A DNA stretch of 64,000 nt from JAMXLO01 sp963812505 (GTDB lineage: Bacteria > Pseudomonadota > Alphaproteobacteria > Acetobacterales > Acetobacteraceae). Shown piece by piece: positions 1-8,457 of the stretch. Numbering within the stretch: the first letter of the stretch is position 1; each line of letters starts with the position of its first letter. The notes beneath the pieces are model-generated. The model saw nothing but the letters and a program-made list of their open reading frames with translations, was not told the DNA's origin and ran no database searches. A program made the position numbers and the translations under genes. The stretch covers positions 447,842 to 511,841 of the forward strand of contig CAWEVM010000015.1 in NCBI GenBank assembly GCA_963812505.1. Direction: 5' to 3'.

Positions 1-2
1 CC

Positions 3-1568
3 GACGTGATGTCGCTGGCCAAACTGGCGGAAGACGGAAAGGCCGTCGTCCGGCACGGCGGCCGGCAGATCCTGCTGGTGCATAGCGAAGCGGGGATATT
101 CGCCTGTACGAATCGCTGCCCGCATGAGGGGTACCCGCTGAGCGAGGGCACACTGACCGACGGTTGCGTGCTGACCTGCAACTGGCACAACTGGAAGTTC
201 AACCTGGCAAGTGGCGCCACGCTGGTTGGCGGCGATCGCCTGACCCGGTATCCGGTCAGGTTCGAAGCCGGTCGCGTCTGGCTTGATCTGTCTCCGCCCA
301 ATCCGCACACGCGGCGAGAGGAGATCCTCGCCGGCGTGGTGCGTGGTCTGGAGGACCTCGATCAACAGCGACTGGTGCGGGAAGCGGCGCGACTGTCACG
401 CTTGCAGGCGGACCCAGCCGATGCGGTGCGCGCGGCGATCACCTGGGCGGCGCAGCGGCTCGAGTTCGGGACTACCCACGCGATTGCCGGCGCACCCGAC
501 TGGCTCCGCCTGTTCGACCGACTGTCCAGCAGTCCGGAAGAGAAGCTGGCGGCGTTGGGCGAGATCCTCGGCCATATTGCCGATGATGCACGCGGCGATG
601 GCCACTATCCGTATCCCGCAGCCGCAGGCAGTTGGAACGAGGCCGAATTTCTGGATGCGGTGGAGCAAGAGGACGAAGCGGCGGCCATCGGCCTGTTGCG
701 AAGCGCGTTGTCCACCGGGCTGACGCCGGACGACCTGATGCCGATCCTTGCCGACGCCGCCCTGGCTCATTACGCCGGCTTCGGCCACTCGTTGATCTAT
801 GTCGTCAAGACGATCGAACTGACGCGGCGCCTGGGTTCGGAGGTGGCCGAACCCCTGCTGTGCCTCCTCGTGCGGAATTTGATCTACGCGCGGCGCGAGG
901 ATTTGCTGCCGGAGTTCCGCGACTATGCGAAGTGGCTTGCCGACTGGGGTCAGGCCCCCCTGCCCTGCCCGCCGCTGGATGCCGTGGCCTTACGTGGGAT
1001 GGCACCGAAATCCACGATGGTCGCCGTCGCGGCATGGGGAGGGGGCCGTCCGCCCGACGAGATTTTCCATGTGCTTGTTGAGGCTGCCGCGTGGAACCTG
1101 CTGCACGTGAACGAGCACGTGTTCACGCGAACGGATGGCAAACTCGCGGACAACGTCGGCTGGCTCGACTTCACCCACGCGCTCACATTTGCCGAGGCGG
1201 CCCAGACTGTCGTGCGACGGCGCCCAAATCTGTGGCCGGCGGCGCTGCTGCAGATCGCGTGCTTCATCGGCCGCAATGCGGGATATGTCGCCCCCGACCT
1301 CGACACGAGCGGTTACTCCGTGCCCGACCCCGAGCGCTTCGTCGAGGACAGTATCAGCGGATTGTTCGATCATGGCCGCGACCGGTTCATCGTATCGGTG
1401 CATCTGACGAAAACTCTGCTGGCAGGCGTCAATCTGATGCACATGCAACCTGCCCTGACGCCGACGCTGACGGCGGCCCTCAATCGCTTCCTGCGCGCGC
1501 ACATCAAAGGACGCCACGTGCTTCGAACCGCACGGCAGATGCGCGAGTTGGTCGAGCAGGAATCGTAG
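3..1568 (+). CDS. Rieske [2Fe-2S] domain protein with large unknown C-terminal domain (5' end outside window)
   Basis: The frame is open to the left edge, so the true start probably lies outside the window; a GTG and an ATG occur at positions 6 and 9. Counting from position 6, residues ~5-95 form a Rieske domain: CPH (Cys38, His40) and CNWH (Cys58, His61) are the two Cys-x-His / Cys-x2-His cluster-ligand pairs. The remaining ~420 residues are mostly helical, rich in Ala/Leu and contain several His, but I recognise no catalytic motif, transmembrane segment or mononuclear-iron site typical of ring-hydroxylating oxygenases. The N-terminus therefore suggests electron transfer or redox sensing; the function of the rest is unknown. 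It is followed by a convergent gene on the other strand after 36 bases. Confidence 0.75.
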   Translation, partial: DVMSLAKLAEDGKAVVRHGGRQILLVHSEAGIFACTNRCPHEGYPLSEGTLTDGCVLTCNWHNWKFNLASGATLVGGDRLTRYPVRFEAGRVWLDLSPPNPHTRREEILAGVVRGLEDLDQQRLVREAARLSRLQADPADAVRAAITWAAQRLEFGTTHAIAGAPDWLRLFDRLSSSPEEKLAALGEILGHIADDARGDGHYPYPAAAGSWNEAEFLDAVEQEDEAAAIGLLRSALSTGLTPDDLMPILADAALAHYAGFGHSLIYVVKTIELTRRLGSEVAEPLLCLLVRNLIYARREDLLPEFRDYAKWLADWGQAPLPCPPLDAVALRGMAPKSTMVAVAAWGGGRPPDEIFHVLVEAAAWNLLHVNEHVFTRTDGKLADNVGWLDFTHALTFAEAAQTVVRRRPNLWPAALLQIACFIGRNAGYVAPDLDTSGYSVPDPERFVEDSISGLFDHGRDRFIVSVHLTKTLLAGVNLMHMQPALTPTLTAALNRFLRAHIKGRHVLRTARQMRELVEQES

Positions 1569-1604
1569 GATCGGCACTCGCGACTCATTGGTGAGGCCGA
1601 CTAG

Positions 1605-2144
1605 CTAGCTGTTGCTGCCAAGCATCTCCGCGAGATCGCGGATCAGAATAGGGTCTTGTGCCAGATTGACGTTGCCCTGCCGGGGGAACTTGCGCGGGGG
1701 AATGACATCTCTTCCCGACATGTGGATCATCAGGACATTCCACTCGTCCTCGTCATCCTCCAAGAAAATCGCACGAGGCCGGCGAAAGCCCCAACTCATA
1801 CGCTCCACCGCCGCTCTGGCGACTTCTGGGAACTGGCGGGGAGAAAACCGTTCCGAAACACCCTTCGTCAGTCGTTCGCCGTCCCACGCCCACACCCTGT
1901 ACGTCTTGCTCTCCGGGCCGCCCATCATTCTCGGATCGCCCTCGCCGGCGAGACGCTTCAGAGCACTGTAAGCAGCGTTTATCGTCGCGATGCGCCTGGG
2001 ATCAGGTGCGCATCCGGCTTCGTGGTATCTCCTCTGCAGCCTCACCCATGCCTGCTTGAGCGCCGACGCATTCCCTGCAATCGGGAATTCGCCCTCAAGT
2101 TCGAACACCATAATGTAGTTCCGGTATTCCATATCATCTGGCAC
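1605..2144 (-). CDS. Hypothetical protein with a J-domain-like helical segment
   Basis: A 179-residue soluble protein; it starts at GTG 2144, or at the in-frame ATG at 2132. No family is recognised with certainty. Residues ~25-65 contain a helix beginning ALKQAWVRLQRRYH and a later INAAYSAL segment, which resemble helices II and III of DnaJ-type J-domains, but the diagnostic HPD tripeptide is absent, so any J-like fold would be degenerate. The C-terminal half is basic then acidic (EDDEDEWN) and has no membrane segment. It lies convergent to the Rieske gene and 228 bases from the divergent MFS gene; I see nothing distinctive in that spacer. The assignment as a real gene rests on its length and lack of a better overlapping frame. 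Confidence 0.55.
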   Translation of the reverse strand: MPDDMEYRNYIMVFELEGEFPIAGNASALKQAWVRLQRRYHEAGCAPDPRRIATINAAYSALKRLAGEGDPRMMGGPESKTYRVWAWDGERLTKGVSERFSPRQFPEVARAAVERMSWGFRRPRAIFLEDDEDEWNVLMIHMSGRDVIPPRKFPRQGNVNLAQDPILIRDLAEMLGSNS

Positions 2145-2372
2145 GACAGAATGTCCCTAGGCGAAATTCCGGCGACTGCGGCTGTCTTGGCGGCGTATGC
2201 ATGCCAGGCAGATGATCATATCGCGATCAGTGGATGTCCGTAATAAATGATCAACGTGCCATGACAATCGCGTTAGCCCGGGATGCCTGGACGTCGCGTC
2301 CTCCGGCTCGAGGAACGCCGCTGGCGCCCACATAGGCGGCGCATTTGCTGGCGCTCAGGCTATGATGCGCCG

Positions 2373-3971
2373 ATGCGCCTGCCCGCCGCCCTGGTTCCGC
2401 TCCGCAATTCGATCTTCCGCGAGCTGTGGCTCGCCAACATGATCGCCTGGCTCGGCACCTGGTTGCAGAACACCGGCGCTGGCTGGCTGATGACCAGCCT
2501 CGCGCCGCAGCCGTTCGTCGTCGCCATGGTCCAGGCAGCGACCATCATGCCCGTGTTCCTGCTGGCCCTGCCCGGCGGAGCGCTGGCCGACATCGTCGAC
2601 CGGCGTGTGTTCCTGATCGGTGCCCAGCTCTGGACGATCCTCGCCGCCGTCGCCCTCGCGACGCTGACTTTGGCCCACGCCATGACAGCGTTCTGGCTGC
2701 TGGCATTGACGTTCATGATCGGCATCGGCGCGGCCATGGCCGCTCCGGCGTGGAGCGCCATCGTGCCGGAACTGGTGCCGCGTGAGGACCTGGTGCAGGC
2801 GATCGCGCTGAACGGCATCGGCTTCAACCTCACCCGAGCGATCGGGCCGGCGCTGGCAGGCATGCTCATCCTGCTTGGTGGCTCCAGCCTGGCGTTCTCA
2901 CTCTATGCGGCGTCGATTGTCGCAGTGCTGTTTGCGTTGTTCACCTGGCACCGCGGCCGCCGCTTCACCGGTCTGCCGCGCGAACACCTGCTGTCGGCGA
3001 TACGCGCCGGCGTCCGCTTCGTGCGGAACACCCCCGCGATAAAGTACGCCATGGTGCGCACCATCGCCTATTCGGTCCCTGCGGCGGCGCCCTGGGCGCT
3101 GCTGCCGCTGCTGGTCCGCGAGCACCTTGGCCTCGGCCCTGGGATGTACGGCGTGATCCTCGGCATGATGGGCATCGGCGGCGTCACATCGGGGATGCTG
3201 CTGCCGCTGGTGCGCGGGCACATCGGCCGCGGTGCCACGGTGATCGGATGCACGCTGTTCTCTTGTGCCGGCATTGCCCTGCTCGGCGCGACACGTCACT
3301 GGCTGCCCGCCGCATTCGGCATGCTGCTGTTCGGCGTCGGATGGACCTCCGCATATGCCACCATCCAGGCCGCCGCCCAGCTCGTGTGCCCACCCTGGGT
3401 GCGGGCGCGGGCGCTGTCGATCTATCAGTTGGCACAGAACGGGGCGCTCACCGGAGGGTCGTTCGCATGGGGCTGGCTCGCCCAGCAGATCGGCATGGCC
3501 GACACGCTGCTGGCCGCCGCCGCGATCGGGGTGAGTCTGGCGATCGTGGTGCGCGGCTACTCCATCGATCTGGCCATCGCGCGACCTACGGCCCAGGCGG
3601 CGGAACCACTGCCGATCCCCGAAGCGCCCGCCGCCGAGCTGGTACCGTTGCTGCGCCGCGCGCGTGGCCGGATAATGGAGACCGTGCACTATCGCGTCGA
3701 ACAGCCCAGGCGCGGCGAATTCCTGGCCGCGATGGCCGAGGTGCGCAAGGTCCGCGGCCGCGCTGGTGCCATGTTCTGGCAGCTCTATGAGGATGTGGCG
3801 CATCCCGAGGGCTGGATGGAGGTTTGGTCGATGGAGAGCTGGACCGATCACCTGCGCGAGGTCACGCGGCTGTCCGAGGACGACCGCGCGGCATTGGCGC
3901 GGGCCGGCGTGTTCCAGTGCGGCGGCGACGGTCCACGCCCGGCTCGCTACATTGCGGTCGATCCACATTGA
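2373..3971 (+). CDS. MFS transporter, MFS_3 (enterobactin-exporter-like) family
   Basis: A 532-residue inner-membrane protein. About 12 hydrophobic segments occupy residues ~10-400, starting RNSIFRELWLANMIAWLGTW, with the MFS loop motif GGALADIVDRR between TM2 and TM3. After the membrane domain come ~120 soluble residues (FWQLYEDVAHPEGWMEVW region); such a tail is typical of the MFS_3 / 'transmembrane secretion effector' family, whose best-known relative is the siderophore exporter EntS. ATG 2373 is chosen because homologous sequence begins there; the upstream 30 codons are Arg-rich and unlikely to be translated. The downstream aminotransferase starts 4 bases after the stop, implying co-transcription. 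Substrate unknown; family assignment is firm, export direction is inferred. Confidence 0.85.
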   Translation: MRLPAALVPLRNSIFRELWLANMIAWLGTWLQNTGAGWLMTSLAPQPFVVAMVQAATIMPVFLLALPGGALADIVDRRVFLIGAQLWTILAAVALATLTLAHAMTAFWLLALTFMIGIGAAMAAPAWSAIVPELVPREDLVQAIALNGIGFNLTRAIGPALAGMLILLGGSSLAFSLYAASIVAVLFALFTWHRGRRFTGLPREHLLSAIRAGVRFVRNTPAIKYAMVRTIAYSVPAAAPWALLPLLVREHLGLGPGMYGVILGMMGIGGVTSGMLLPLVRGHIGRGATVIGCTLFSCAGIALLGATRHWLPAAFGMLLFGVGWTSAYATIQAAAQLVCPPWVRARALSIYQLAQNGALTGGSFAWGWLAQQIGMADTLLAAAAIGVSLAIVVRGYSIDLAIARPTAQAAEPLPIPEAPAAELVPLLRRARGRIMETVHYRVEQPRRGEFLAAMAEVRKVRGRAGAMFWQLYEDVAHPEGWMEVWSMESWTDHLREVTRLSEDDRAALARAGVFQCGGDGPRPARYIAVDPH

Positions 3972-3975
3972 GGCG

Positions 3976-5112
3976 ATGGCGATGAGCCCACCGGCGATCC
4001 TCGTCCCGCAGGCCAATCCCGGCGCCGGCTACCGTGCCTTGCAGTCTGAGATCGATGCCGCAGTGGCACGCGTCCTGCAGTCCGGTTGGTACATCCTCGG
4101 TGGAGAGGTGCGCGCATTTGAGGCGGAATTCGCTGCCTGGCTGGGCACGGCCACCGCGGTCGGCTGCGGCAATGGCACCGACGCGCTGGCGCTGGCCTTG
4201 CGTGCGCTTGGCATCGGTCCGGGTACGAGCGTGGTGACGGTATCTCACACAGCGGTTGCCACCGTCGCTGCAATCGAGATGGTTGGCGCGACACCCGTGC
4301 TGATCGACATCGAGCCCGACTACTACACAATGGACCCAGGCGAACTGGCCGAGGTGCTGGATCGTCCACCTGCCGGCGTGCCGCCAATCCGCGCGGTCAT
4401 ACCAGTTCATCTCTATGGTCAGCCCGCGGCGCTCGAGCCGATCGCCGCGGCATGCCACCATCATGGCGTCGTGATGGTCGAGGATTGCGCCCAGGCACAC
4501 GGCGCCACGATCTCAGGCCGCAAAGTCGGCACGTTCGGCGAAATCGCCACGTTCAGCTTCTATCCGACCAAGAACCTCGGCGCGCTGGGCGACGGCGGGA
4601 TGCTGGCAACGCAGGACGCCAAGCTTGGTGCCGACATTGCGGCGCTGCGCCAGTACGGCTGGCGCACGCACTACATCAGCGACGCAGTCGGGGTGAACAG
4701 CCGGCTGGACGAACTCCAGGCGGCAATACTGCGCGTGAAGCTGCGCCATCTGGACGCGCAGAACACCCGGCGTCAGGCCATAGCTGCCACCTACGATGCT
4801 GCGCTGTCAGCGACATCGCTGGCCGCTCCCGCACGGCGTGCCGGCGTCAGCCACGTATACCACCTTTACGTCCTGCGCACGCCAGGGCGTGCTGCGCTAC
4901 AATCGCGATTGCGCGATGCTGGGATCGGAACCGGCATTCACTACCCGACCCCGGTGCATTTGCAGCCTGCGTATGGTGGGCGCGTGGCGCTGGGGCCGTC
5001 GGGTTGCCGGACCACAGAAGTCCAGGCCAGGCAGGTGCTCAGCCTGCCGATGTATCCGGAACTGACGGACGCGCAGGTCGCGCGGGTGTGCGAAGCGCTG
5101 CGGCGCGCCTGA
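3976..5112 (+). CDS. DegT/DnrJ/EryC1/StrS-family PLP-dependent sugar aminotransferase
   Basis: 378 residues, typical for the family, which transaminates nucleotide-linked keto-sugars (or acts as a dehydratase in 3-deoxysugar synthesis). Seen in the sequence: GCGNGTDALALAL near residue 60 (cofactor phosphate region), EDCAQAHGA, and FSFYPTKNLGALGDGG with the PLP-binding Lys at about residue 199; the C-terminal GIHYPTPVHLQPAY is also family-typical. The start ATG at 3976 follows the MFS stop by four bases and has a TGAGGCG ribosome-binding sequence; ATG 3982 is an alternative. Its position convergent to the sugar-nucleotide genes rfbF/epimerase suggests it supplies an amino-sugar to the same glycan, but the actual substrate cannot be read from sequence. 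Confidence 0.9.
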   Translation: MAMSPPAILVPQANPGAGYRALQSEIDAAVARVLQSGWYILGGEVRAFEAEFAAWLGTATAVGCGNGTDALALALRALGIGPGTSVVTVSHTAVATVAAIEMVGATPVLIDIEPDYYTMDPGELAEVLDRPPAGVPPIRAVIPVHLYGQPAALEPIAAACHHHGVVMVEDCAQAHGATISGRKVGTFGEIATFSFYPTKNLGALGDGGMLATQDAKLGADIAALRQYGWRTHYISDAVGVNSRLDELQAAILRVKLRHLDAQNTRRQAIAATYDAALSATSLAAPARRAGVSHVYHLYVLRTPGRAALQSRLRDAGIGTGIHYPTPVHLQPAYGGRVALGPSGCRTTEVQARQVLSLPMYPELTDAQVARVCEALRRA

Positions 5113-5463
5113 CTATTTCGGCACGACCTTCTGATCGCCGCCAGCCGTACCAGGTGGCGGGATCACGGGCATCGTGCCTTGCGACTGCGGTGTTGGCGCC
5201 CGGATACCGGGATCCACCGCCGGCGGCTGCAGCATCCCCTGCTGCCGCGACAATTTGTCGCTGAGGGTCGCGTTACCCGCTGTCCCGGCCGTGCGGTCGG
5301 CCGGCGCAATCTTCTCCGGCGGCGGCTGCGACGCGCTGGGCGGCGCGACCGGCGGATGCGCCTCCTGCGGCGGTGCCGGCTGGGGGTTCTGCGCGGCAGC
5401 CAGGCACGGCGACGCCACGCAGGCCAGGAGGCCAAACAGCAATCTTCTGGTCCGTCTCGTCAT
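5113..5463 (-). CDS. Secreted Pro-rich small protein, function unknown
   Basis: 116 residues. N-terminus MTRRTRRLLFGLLACVASPC has two basic clusters, a hydrophobic core and a plausible signal-peptidase I site after LAAA, so the mature part is probably periplasmic or extracellular. The mature region is dominated by Pro, Ala and Gln (PAPPQEAHPPVAPPSASQPP) and is likely disordered; no domain recognised. It is the last gene of the minus-strand sugar/RTX block, 54 bases after rfbF, and its stop directly abuts that of the aminotransferase on the other strand. A GC-rich Pro-repeat frame can be spurious, but the signal peptide and the gene order argue for a real gene. Confidence 0.5.
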   Translation of the reverse strand: MTRRTRRLLFGLLACVASPCLAAAQNPQPAPPQEAHPPVAPPSASQPPPEKIAPADRTAGTAGNATLSDKLSRQQGMLQPPAVDPGIRAPTPQSQGTMPVIPPPGTAGGDQKVVPK

Positions 5464-5517
5464 CTCGCCAGAACGCCGCAGCGAGCCCGACGTTCCCCGA
5501 TCACATGGATGCGATAC

Positions 5518-6294
5518 TCAGCCTTTCCACATCTTCCACGGGGCATTGCCCGAAGACCACAGCGTCTCCAACGTTGTCCTGTCGCGCATCGTATCCATCG
5601 GCTGCCAGAACCCGGTGTGACGATAGGCACGCAGCTCGCCGTCATGGGCCAGGCTCTCGAGCGGATCGGTCTCCCAGGGCATGTCGTCGCCTTCGATGCG
5701 ATCGAGCACATCGGGATGCAGGACGAAAAAACCACCATTGATCAGCGCGTTGTCGCCGGGCGGCTTCTCGTTGAATCGGGTCACCCGGTCGTTCTGCAGC
5801 AGAAGCGCCCCGTAACGGCCTGGTGGCGTCACGGCAGTCACTGTTGCCAGCTTGCCATGCCGCTCGTGGAACGCGATCAGCGCGCCAATGTCGATGTCGG
5901 CCACGCCGTCGCCGTAGGTCATGCAAAAACTCTCATTGGGGTCGAGGTAGCGACCGACGCGCTTGAGCCGTCCTCCTGTCATGGTGGTGAGCCCGGTATC
6001 GACCAACGTGACGCGCCAGGGTTCCGCATAATTGGTGTGATAGATGATCTCGCTGGTGCGCGCGTCCACCGTCAGGTCGGACTCGTGCATGACGTAGTTG
6101 GCGAAGTATTCCTTGATCATATAGCCGCGGTAACCGAGACAGATGACGAAATCCGTAACGCCGTATGTCGTGTAGATGTTCATCACATGCCACAGGATCG
6201 GGCGGCCGCCGATCTCGATCATCGGCTTCGGCCGCAGGTGCGATTCCTCGGCTATGCGCGTGCCCATGCCGCCGGCGAGGATGACCGCTTTCAT
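5518..6294 (-). CDS. rfbF: Glucose-1-phosphate cytidylyltransferase
   Basis: 258 residues, the normal length for RfbF, which makes CDP-glucose from CTP and glucose-1-phosphate, the first step toward CDP-linked 3,6-dideoxyhexoses. The N-terminal nucleotidyltransferase signature is MKAVILAGGMGTRIAEESHL followed by RPKPMIEIGGRPILWHVM; RfbF-type features FVICLGYRGYMIKEYF, FCMTYGDGVADIDI and RFNEKPPGDNALINGGFFV are all present. Cytoplasmic enzyme. It lies 15 bases after the methyltransferase gene, on the same strand as the epimerase and acyltransferase, so they are probably one operon. No CDP-glucose 4,6-dehydratase (rfbG) is present in the window; the neighbouring epimerase is too short and divergent to be assigned that role. 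Confidence 0.93.
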   Translation of the reverse strand: MKAVILAGGMGTRIAEESHLRPKPMIEIGGRPILWHVMNIYTTYGVTDFVICLGYRGYMIKEYFANYVMHESDLTVDARTSEIIYHTNYAEPWRVTLVDTGLTTMTGGRLKRVGRYLDPNESFCMTYGDGVADIDIGALIAFHERHGKLATVTAVTPPGRYGALLLQNDRVTRFNEKPPGDNALINGGFFVLHPDVLDRIEGDDMPWETDPLESLAHDGELRAYRHTGFWQPMDTMRDRTTLETLWSSGNAPWKMWKG

Positions 6295-6309
6295 CGCACC
6301 ATTCCCTGA

Positions 6310-7074
6310 TCAGCGCCGCCTGAGGAAACATTTCGGCCAGTACGTGACCCGATTGCGCACGGCGCCCTCGTTGAACGGAAAGCGCGGTTCATCCAGCACG
6401 AAGTCCGTGTTTCGCGTCAGGAATGCATCGACCGCCGCGACCGGGTTGTTCCAGCTCCAGTCGGGCGCAGTTCGCGGCGCGCCAGCAAGCTCCGCCATGA
6501 TGCCGTCGCAGGCGATCATATAGGACCCTGACGACACAAGCGGTGCATACAGGTCGAGTTCTGCCTCAACGTGCGAGCGGCTGTGGTTGGAATCGAGCAC
6601 CACCAGCACTCGTTCGCCTGGTGCGATGCTGTGCCGCACCGCGGCCAATGTGCCGAGCGCGATCGAACTGCCTTGAATCAATGTGATACGCGGGGCAAGC
6701 GGATGAGCCTCGATCTCAGCGCGGTTATGCTTGCGGATATCGATATCGATACCGATGGCGCGCCCGTGGCCCATCGCCTCGAACAAACTCGCGTAGAAGA
6801 TCAGCGAACCGCCGTGCGCCACGCCGGTCTCGACGATCACGTCCGGACGCAGACCCCAGATGACCTCCTGAATACGGATCATATCCTCTGGCAACTGGAT
6901 TACCGGCCGGCCCATCCAGGTGAAGCCATAGACGTACTTCACGTCCCAGCCGCAGCGGAGCCATGCGGCGGACACCGCCTCGAATGCCTCGGGCGTGTCG
7001 AGCGGGTGCTCCTCCGCGGTGCCGTCCGCGTGGCAAACGGTTACGCAGCCACGTGCCTCGTCGATGGTGAGCAT
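6310..7074 (-). CDS. CmcI/cephalosporin-hydroxylase-family SAM-dependent methyltransferase
   Basis: 254 residues. Members of this family (rhamnosyl O-methyltransferase/CmcI) are mostly sugar O-methyltransferases despite the historical name. Seen: DVIVETGVAHGGSLIFYASL (SAM-binding loop I), GRAIGIDIDIRKHN (acidic residues after strand 2), ITLIQGSS and VLVVLDSNHSRSHVEAELDL (metal/acid motif), all typical. ATG 7074 is preferred over ATG 7080 because an AGGA sequence sits six bases upstream of the former and directly against the latter. The start overlaps the end of the epimerase gene by 34 bases, a sign of translational coupling. Context (CDP-sugar synthesis, acyltransferase) supports O-methylation of a glycan sugar; this is inference. 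Confidence 0.83.
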   Translation of the reverse strand: MLTIDEARGCVTVCHADGTAEEHPLDTPEAFEAVSAAWLRCGWDVKYVYGFTWMGRPVIQLPEDMIRIQEVIWGLRPDVIVETGVAHGGSLIFYASLFEAMGHGRAIGIDIDIRKHNRAEIEAHPLAPRITLIQGSSIALGTLAAVRHSIAPGERVLVVLDSNHSRSHVEAELDLYAPLVSSGSYMIACDGIMAELAGAPRTAPDWSWNNPVAAVDAFLTRNTDFVLDEPRFPFNEGAVRNRVTYWPKCFLRRR

Positions 7075-7916
7075 TGGCATTCCTGTGCAAGTGTCAGCAA
7101 GGTCGGCAGATCGGCCGCCAGATTGCTGCCGGTGGACCAGAATTCGGTGTCGAGCCGTGTGGTGTCGATCGGTGGGTATCGTACCGTTGGCGCGTCGGGC
7201 GTGAAGCCGATGCGCCAAGCGGCGATGTTGCGGAGGCAACGGGCGATGGCGGCGTGGCTGGTGTTGCTGCCAGCGGCGAGGTTGTAGGTTCGGTAACCCC
7301 CGGCAGTTGCGATTGCCGGCAGGAGCCGCACTACCGCTGCGACGCTGACATAGTCTTTTGCTGACTCGGCGGCTTCACGGAGCAACACGTTTCCGGTGGC
7401 ACTCCCCTCGCGCAGCACCTGTCCCAGGAACGTCTGCGCCGGCATGCCGATGCCATAGACGTTCGACAATCGTACCACGCGCGCCGTGCGACGCGGGTCC
7501 GCCAGACACAGAGCCTCGCCGGCCAGCTTCGTCACATTGTACAGATCGGACGGTTCACTCGGCAGTATCGGCAATGCTACGTCCTCGTGCGTGGCGCTCG
7601 CCCGCCCGTAGACGCGCGTGGAGGAGAGCAGAAGGAAGGAGTCGAATAGCAGCTCGCCCAGACAGCGCGCTACGAGACCGACATGGGCCTCTGCCGTGTC
7701 CAGCGGGCGACTGCGGAAGTTGCCCGTCAGACCGACGCAATCGATGACGTGGCCTGCCGGGCGGCGCCCTGCCAACAGTGCCGGCAGCGAGGCTCGCGTG
7801 ACCGGGTGCACCATTTGTCCCTGGCTTTCCAACCAGGCGACCAGTGCTGCACCGATGAACCCGCCGGCACCGAGAATCGTGAAGGTTGAACGACCAGCAG
7901 ACACCGCGCTTTGCAC
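7041..7916 (-). CDS. NAD-dependent epimerase/dehydratase (extended SDR)
   Basis: 291 residues. The N-terminal dinucleotide-binding motif is ILGAGGFIGAALV (GxxGxxG) and the catalytic pair is YNVTK (Tyr-x3-Lys), preceded by the Ser/Thr-rich LLLSSTRVYG segment. Extended SDRs with this arrangement epimerise, dehydrate or reduce the sugar of a nucleotide-sugar. It is shorter than classic CDP-glucose 4,6-dehydratase (~350 residues), so it more likely acts on a later intermediate, for example as a keto-reductase; exact reaction unknown. It lies 43 bases downstream of the acyltransferase and overlaps the methyltransferase start. Confidence 0.85.
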   Translation of the reverse strand: MQSAVSAGRSTFTILGAGGFIGAALVAWLESQGQMVHPVTRASLPALLAGRRPAGHVIDCVGLTGNFRSRPLDTAEAHVGLVARCLGELLFDSFLLLSSTRVYGRASATHEDVALPILPSEPSDLYNVTKLAGEALCLADPRRTARVVRLSNVYGIGMPAQTFLGQVLREGSATGNVLLREAAESAKDYVSVAAVVRLLPAIATAGGYRTYNLAAGSNTSHAAIARCLRNIAAWRIGFTPDAPTVRYPPIDTTRLDTEFWSTGSNLAADLPTLLTLAQECQCSPSTRHVAA

Positions 7917-7959
7917 CCGTGCATATTGCCTGTGGTGGGATTACACGTGCGAGGTAAAT

Positions 7960-8457
7960 TTACCGTTGCGGTCCCCGCCAACCGCGCACTATCGCGGGCG
8001 TGCCATGGGCCAGACTGAAAGGGGGCAAGATGCCGCGCAGCAGCGACGCGGCGCCCACAACGCAGCCATTGCCGATCTTTGTGCCGTCCAGGAGCACGCA
8101 GTTCGCGCCGATCCACACGTCGTCGCCAATCACGATCCCGCCACGATCTGGAAGGAAGCCCTGTTCACATATGGGTCGACCTGGGTCGGCAAACTCGTGA
8201 TTGGTGGGGGCCAGCGTGCAGTTCGCGGCGATCAGCACATTTCGTCCGATGCGAATGCCATTGCCGGTATAGAGCACGCAACCGGAGTTGATGACCGTGC
8301 CGCGGCCGATCACAACGTCGCCCGACCCGCCAGCCGGCTTGATCTTTACAAACGCGTCGATGACCACTTCGTCCTCGATGACGATTCGACTGCCGCGTTG
8401 CGAATCCTCGATATCCGCGAAGCGCGAGATCCGCGCTGACGGCGCGATGGTCAGCAT
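7960..8457 (-). CDS. Hexapeptide-repeat (left-handed beta-helix) acyltransferase
   Basis: 165 residues. Repeated [LIV]-G-x4 hexapeptides run through residues ~25-150 (for example VVIGRGTVINSG, IRIGRNVLIAAN, IVIGDDVWIGANC, TKIGNGCVVGAA), and APTNHEF supplies the catalytic His expected in WcaF/NodL/maltose-acetyltransferase-type sugar O-acyltransferases. The ATG at 8457 overlaps the stop of the giant glycosyltransferase gene (ATGCTGA), which indicates translational coupling; the longer frame from TTG 8466 is less likely. The probable role is O-acetylation of a sugar made or transferred by the neighbouring enzymes. Cytoplasmic. Confidence 0.87.
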   Translation of the reverse strand: MLTIAPSARISRFADIEDSQRGSRIVIEDEVVIDAFVKIKPAGGSGDVVIGRGTVINSGCVLYTGNGIRIGRNVLIAANCTLAPTNHEFADPGRPICEQGFLPDRGGIVIGDDVWIGANCVLLDGTKIGNGCVVGAASLLRGILPPFSLAHGTPAIVRGWRGPQR

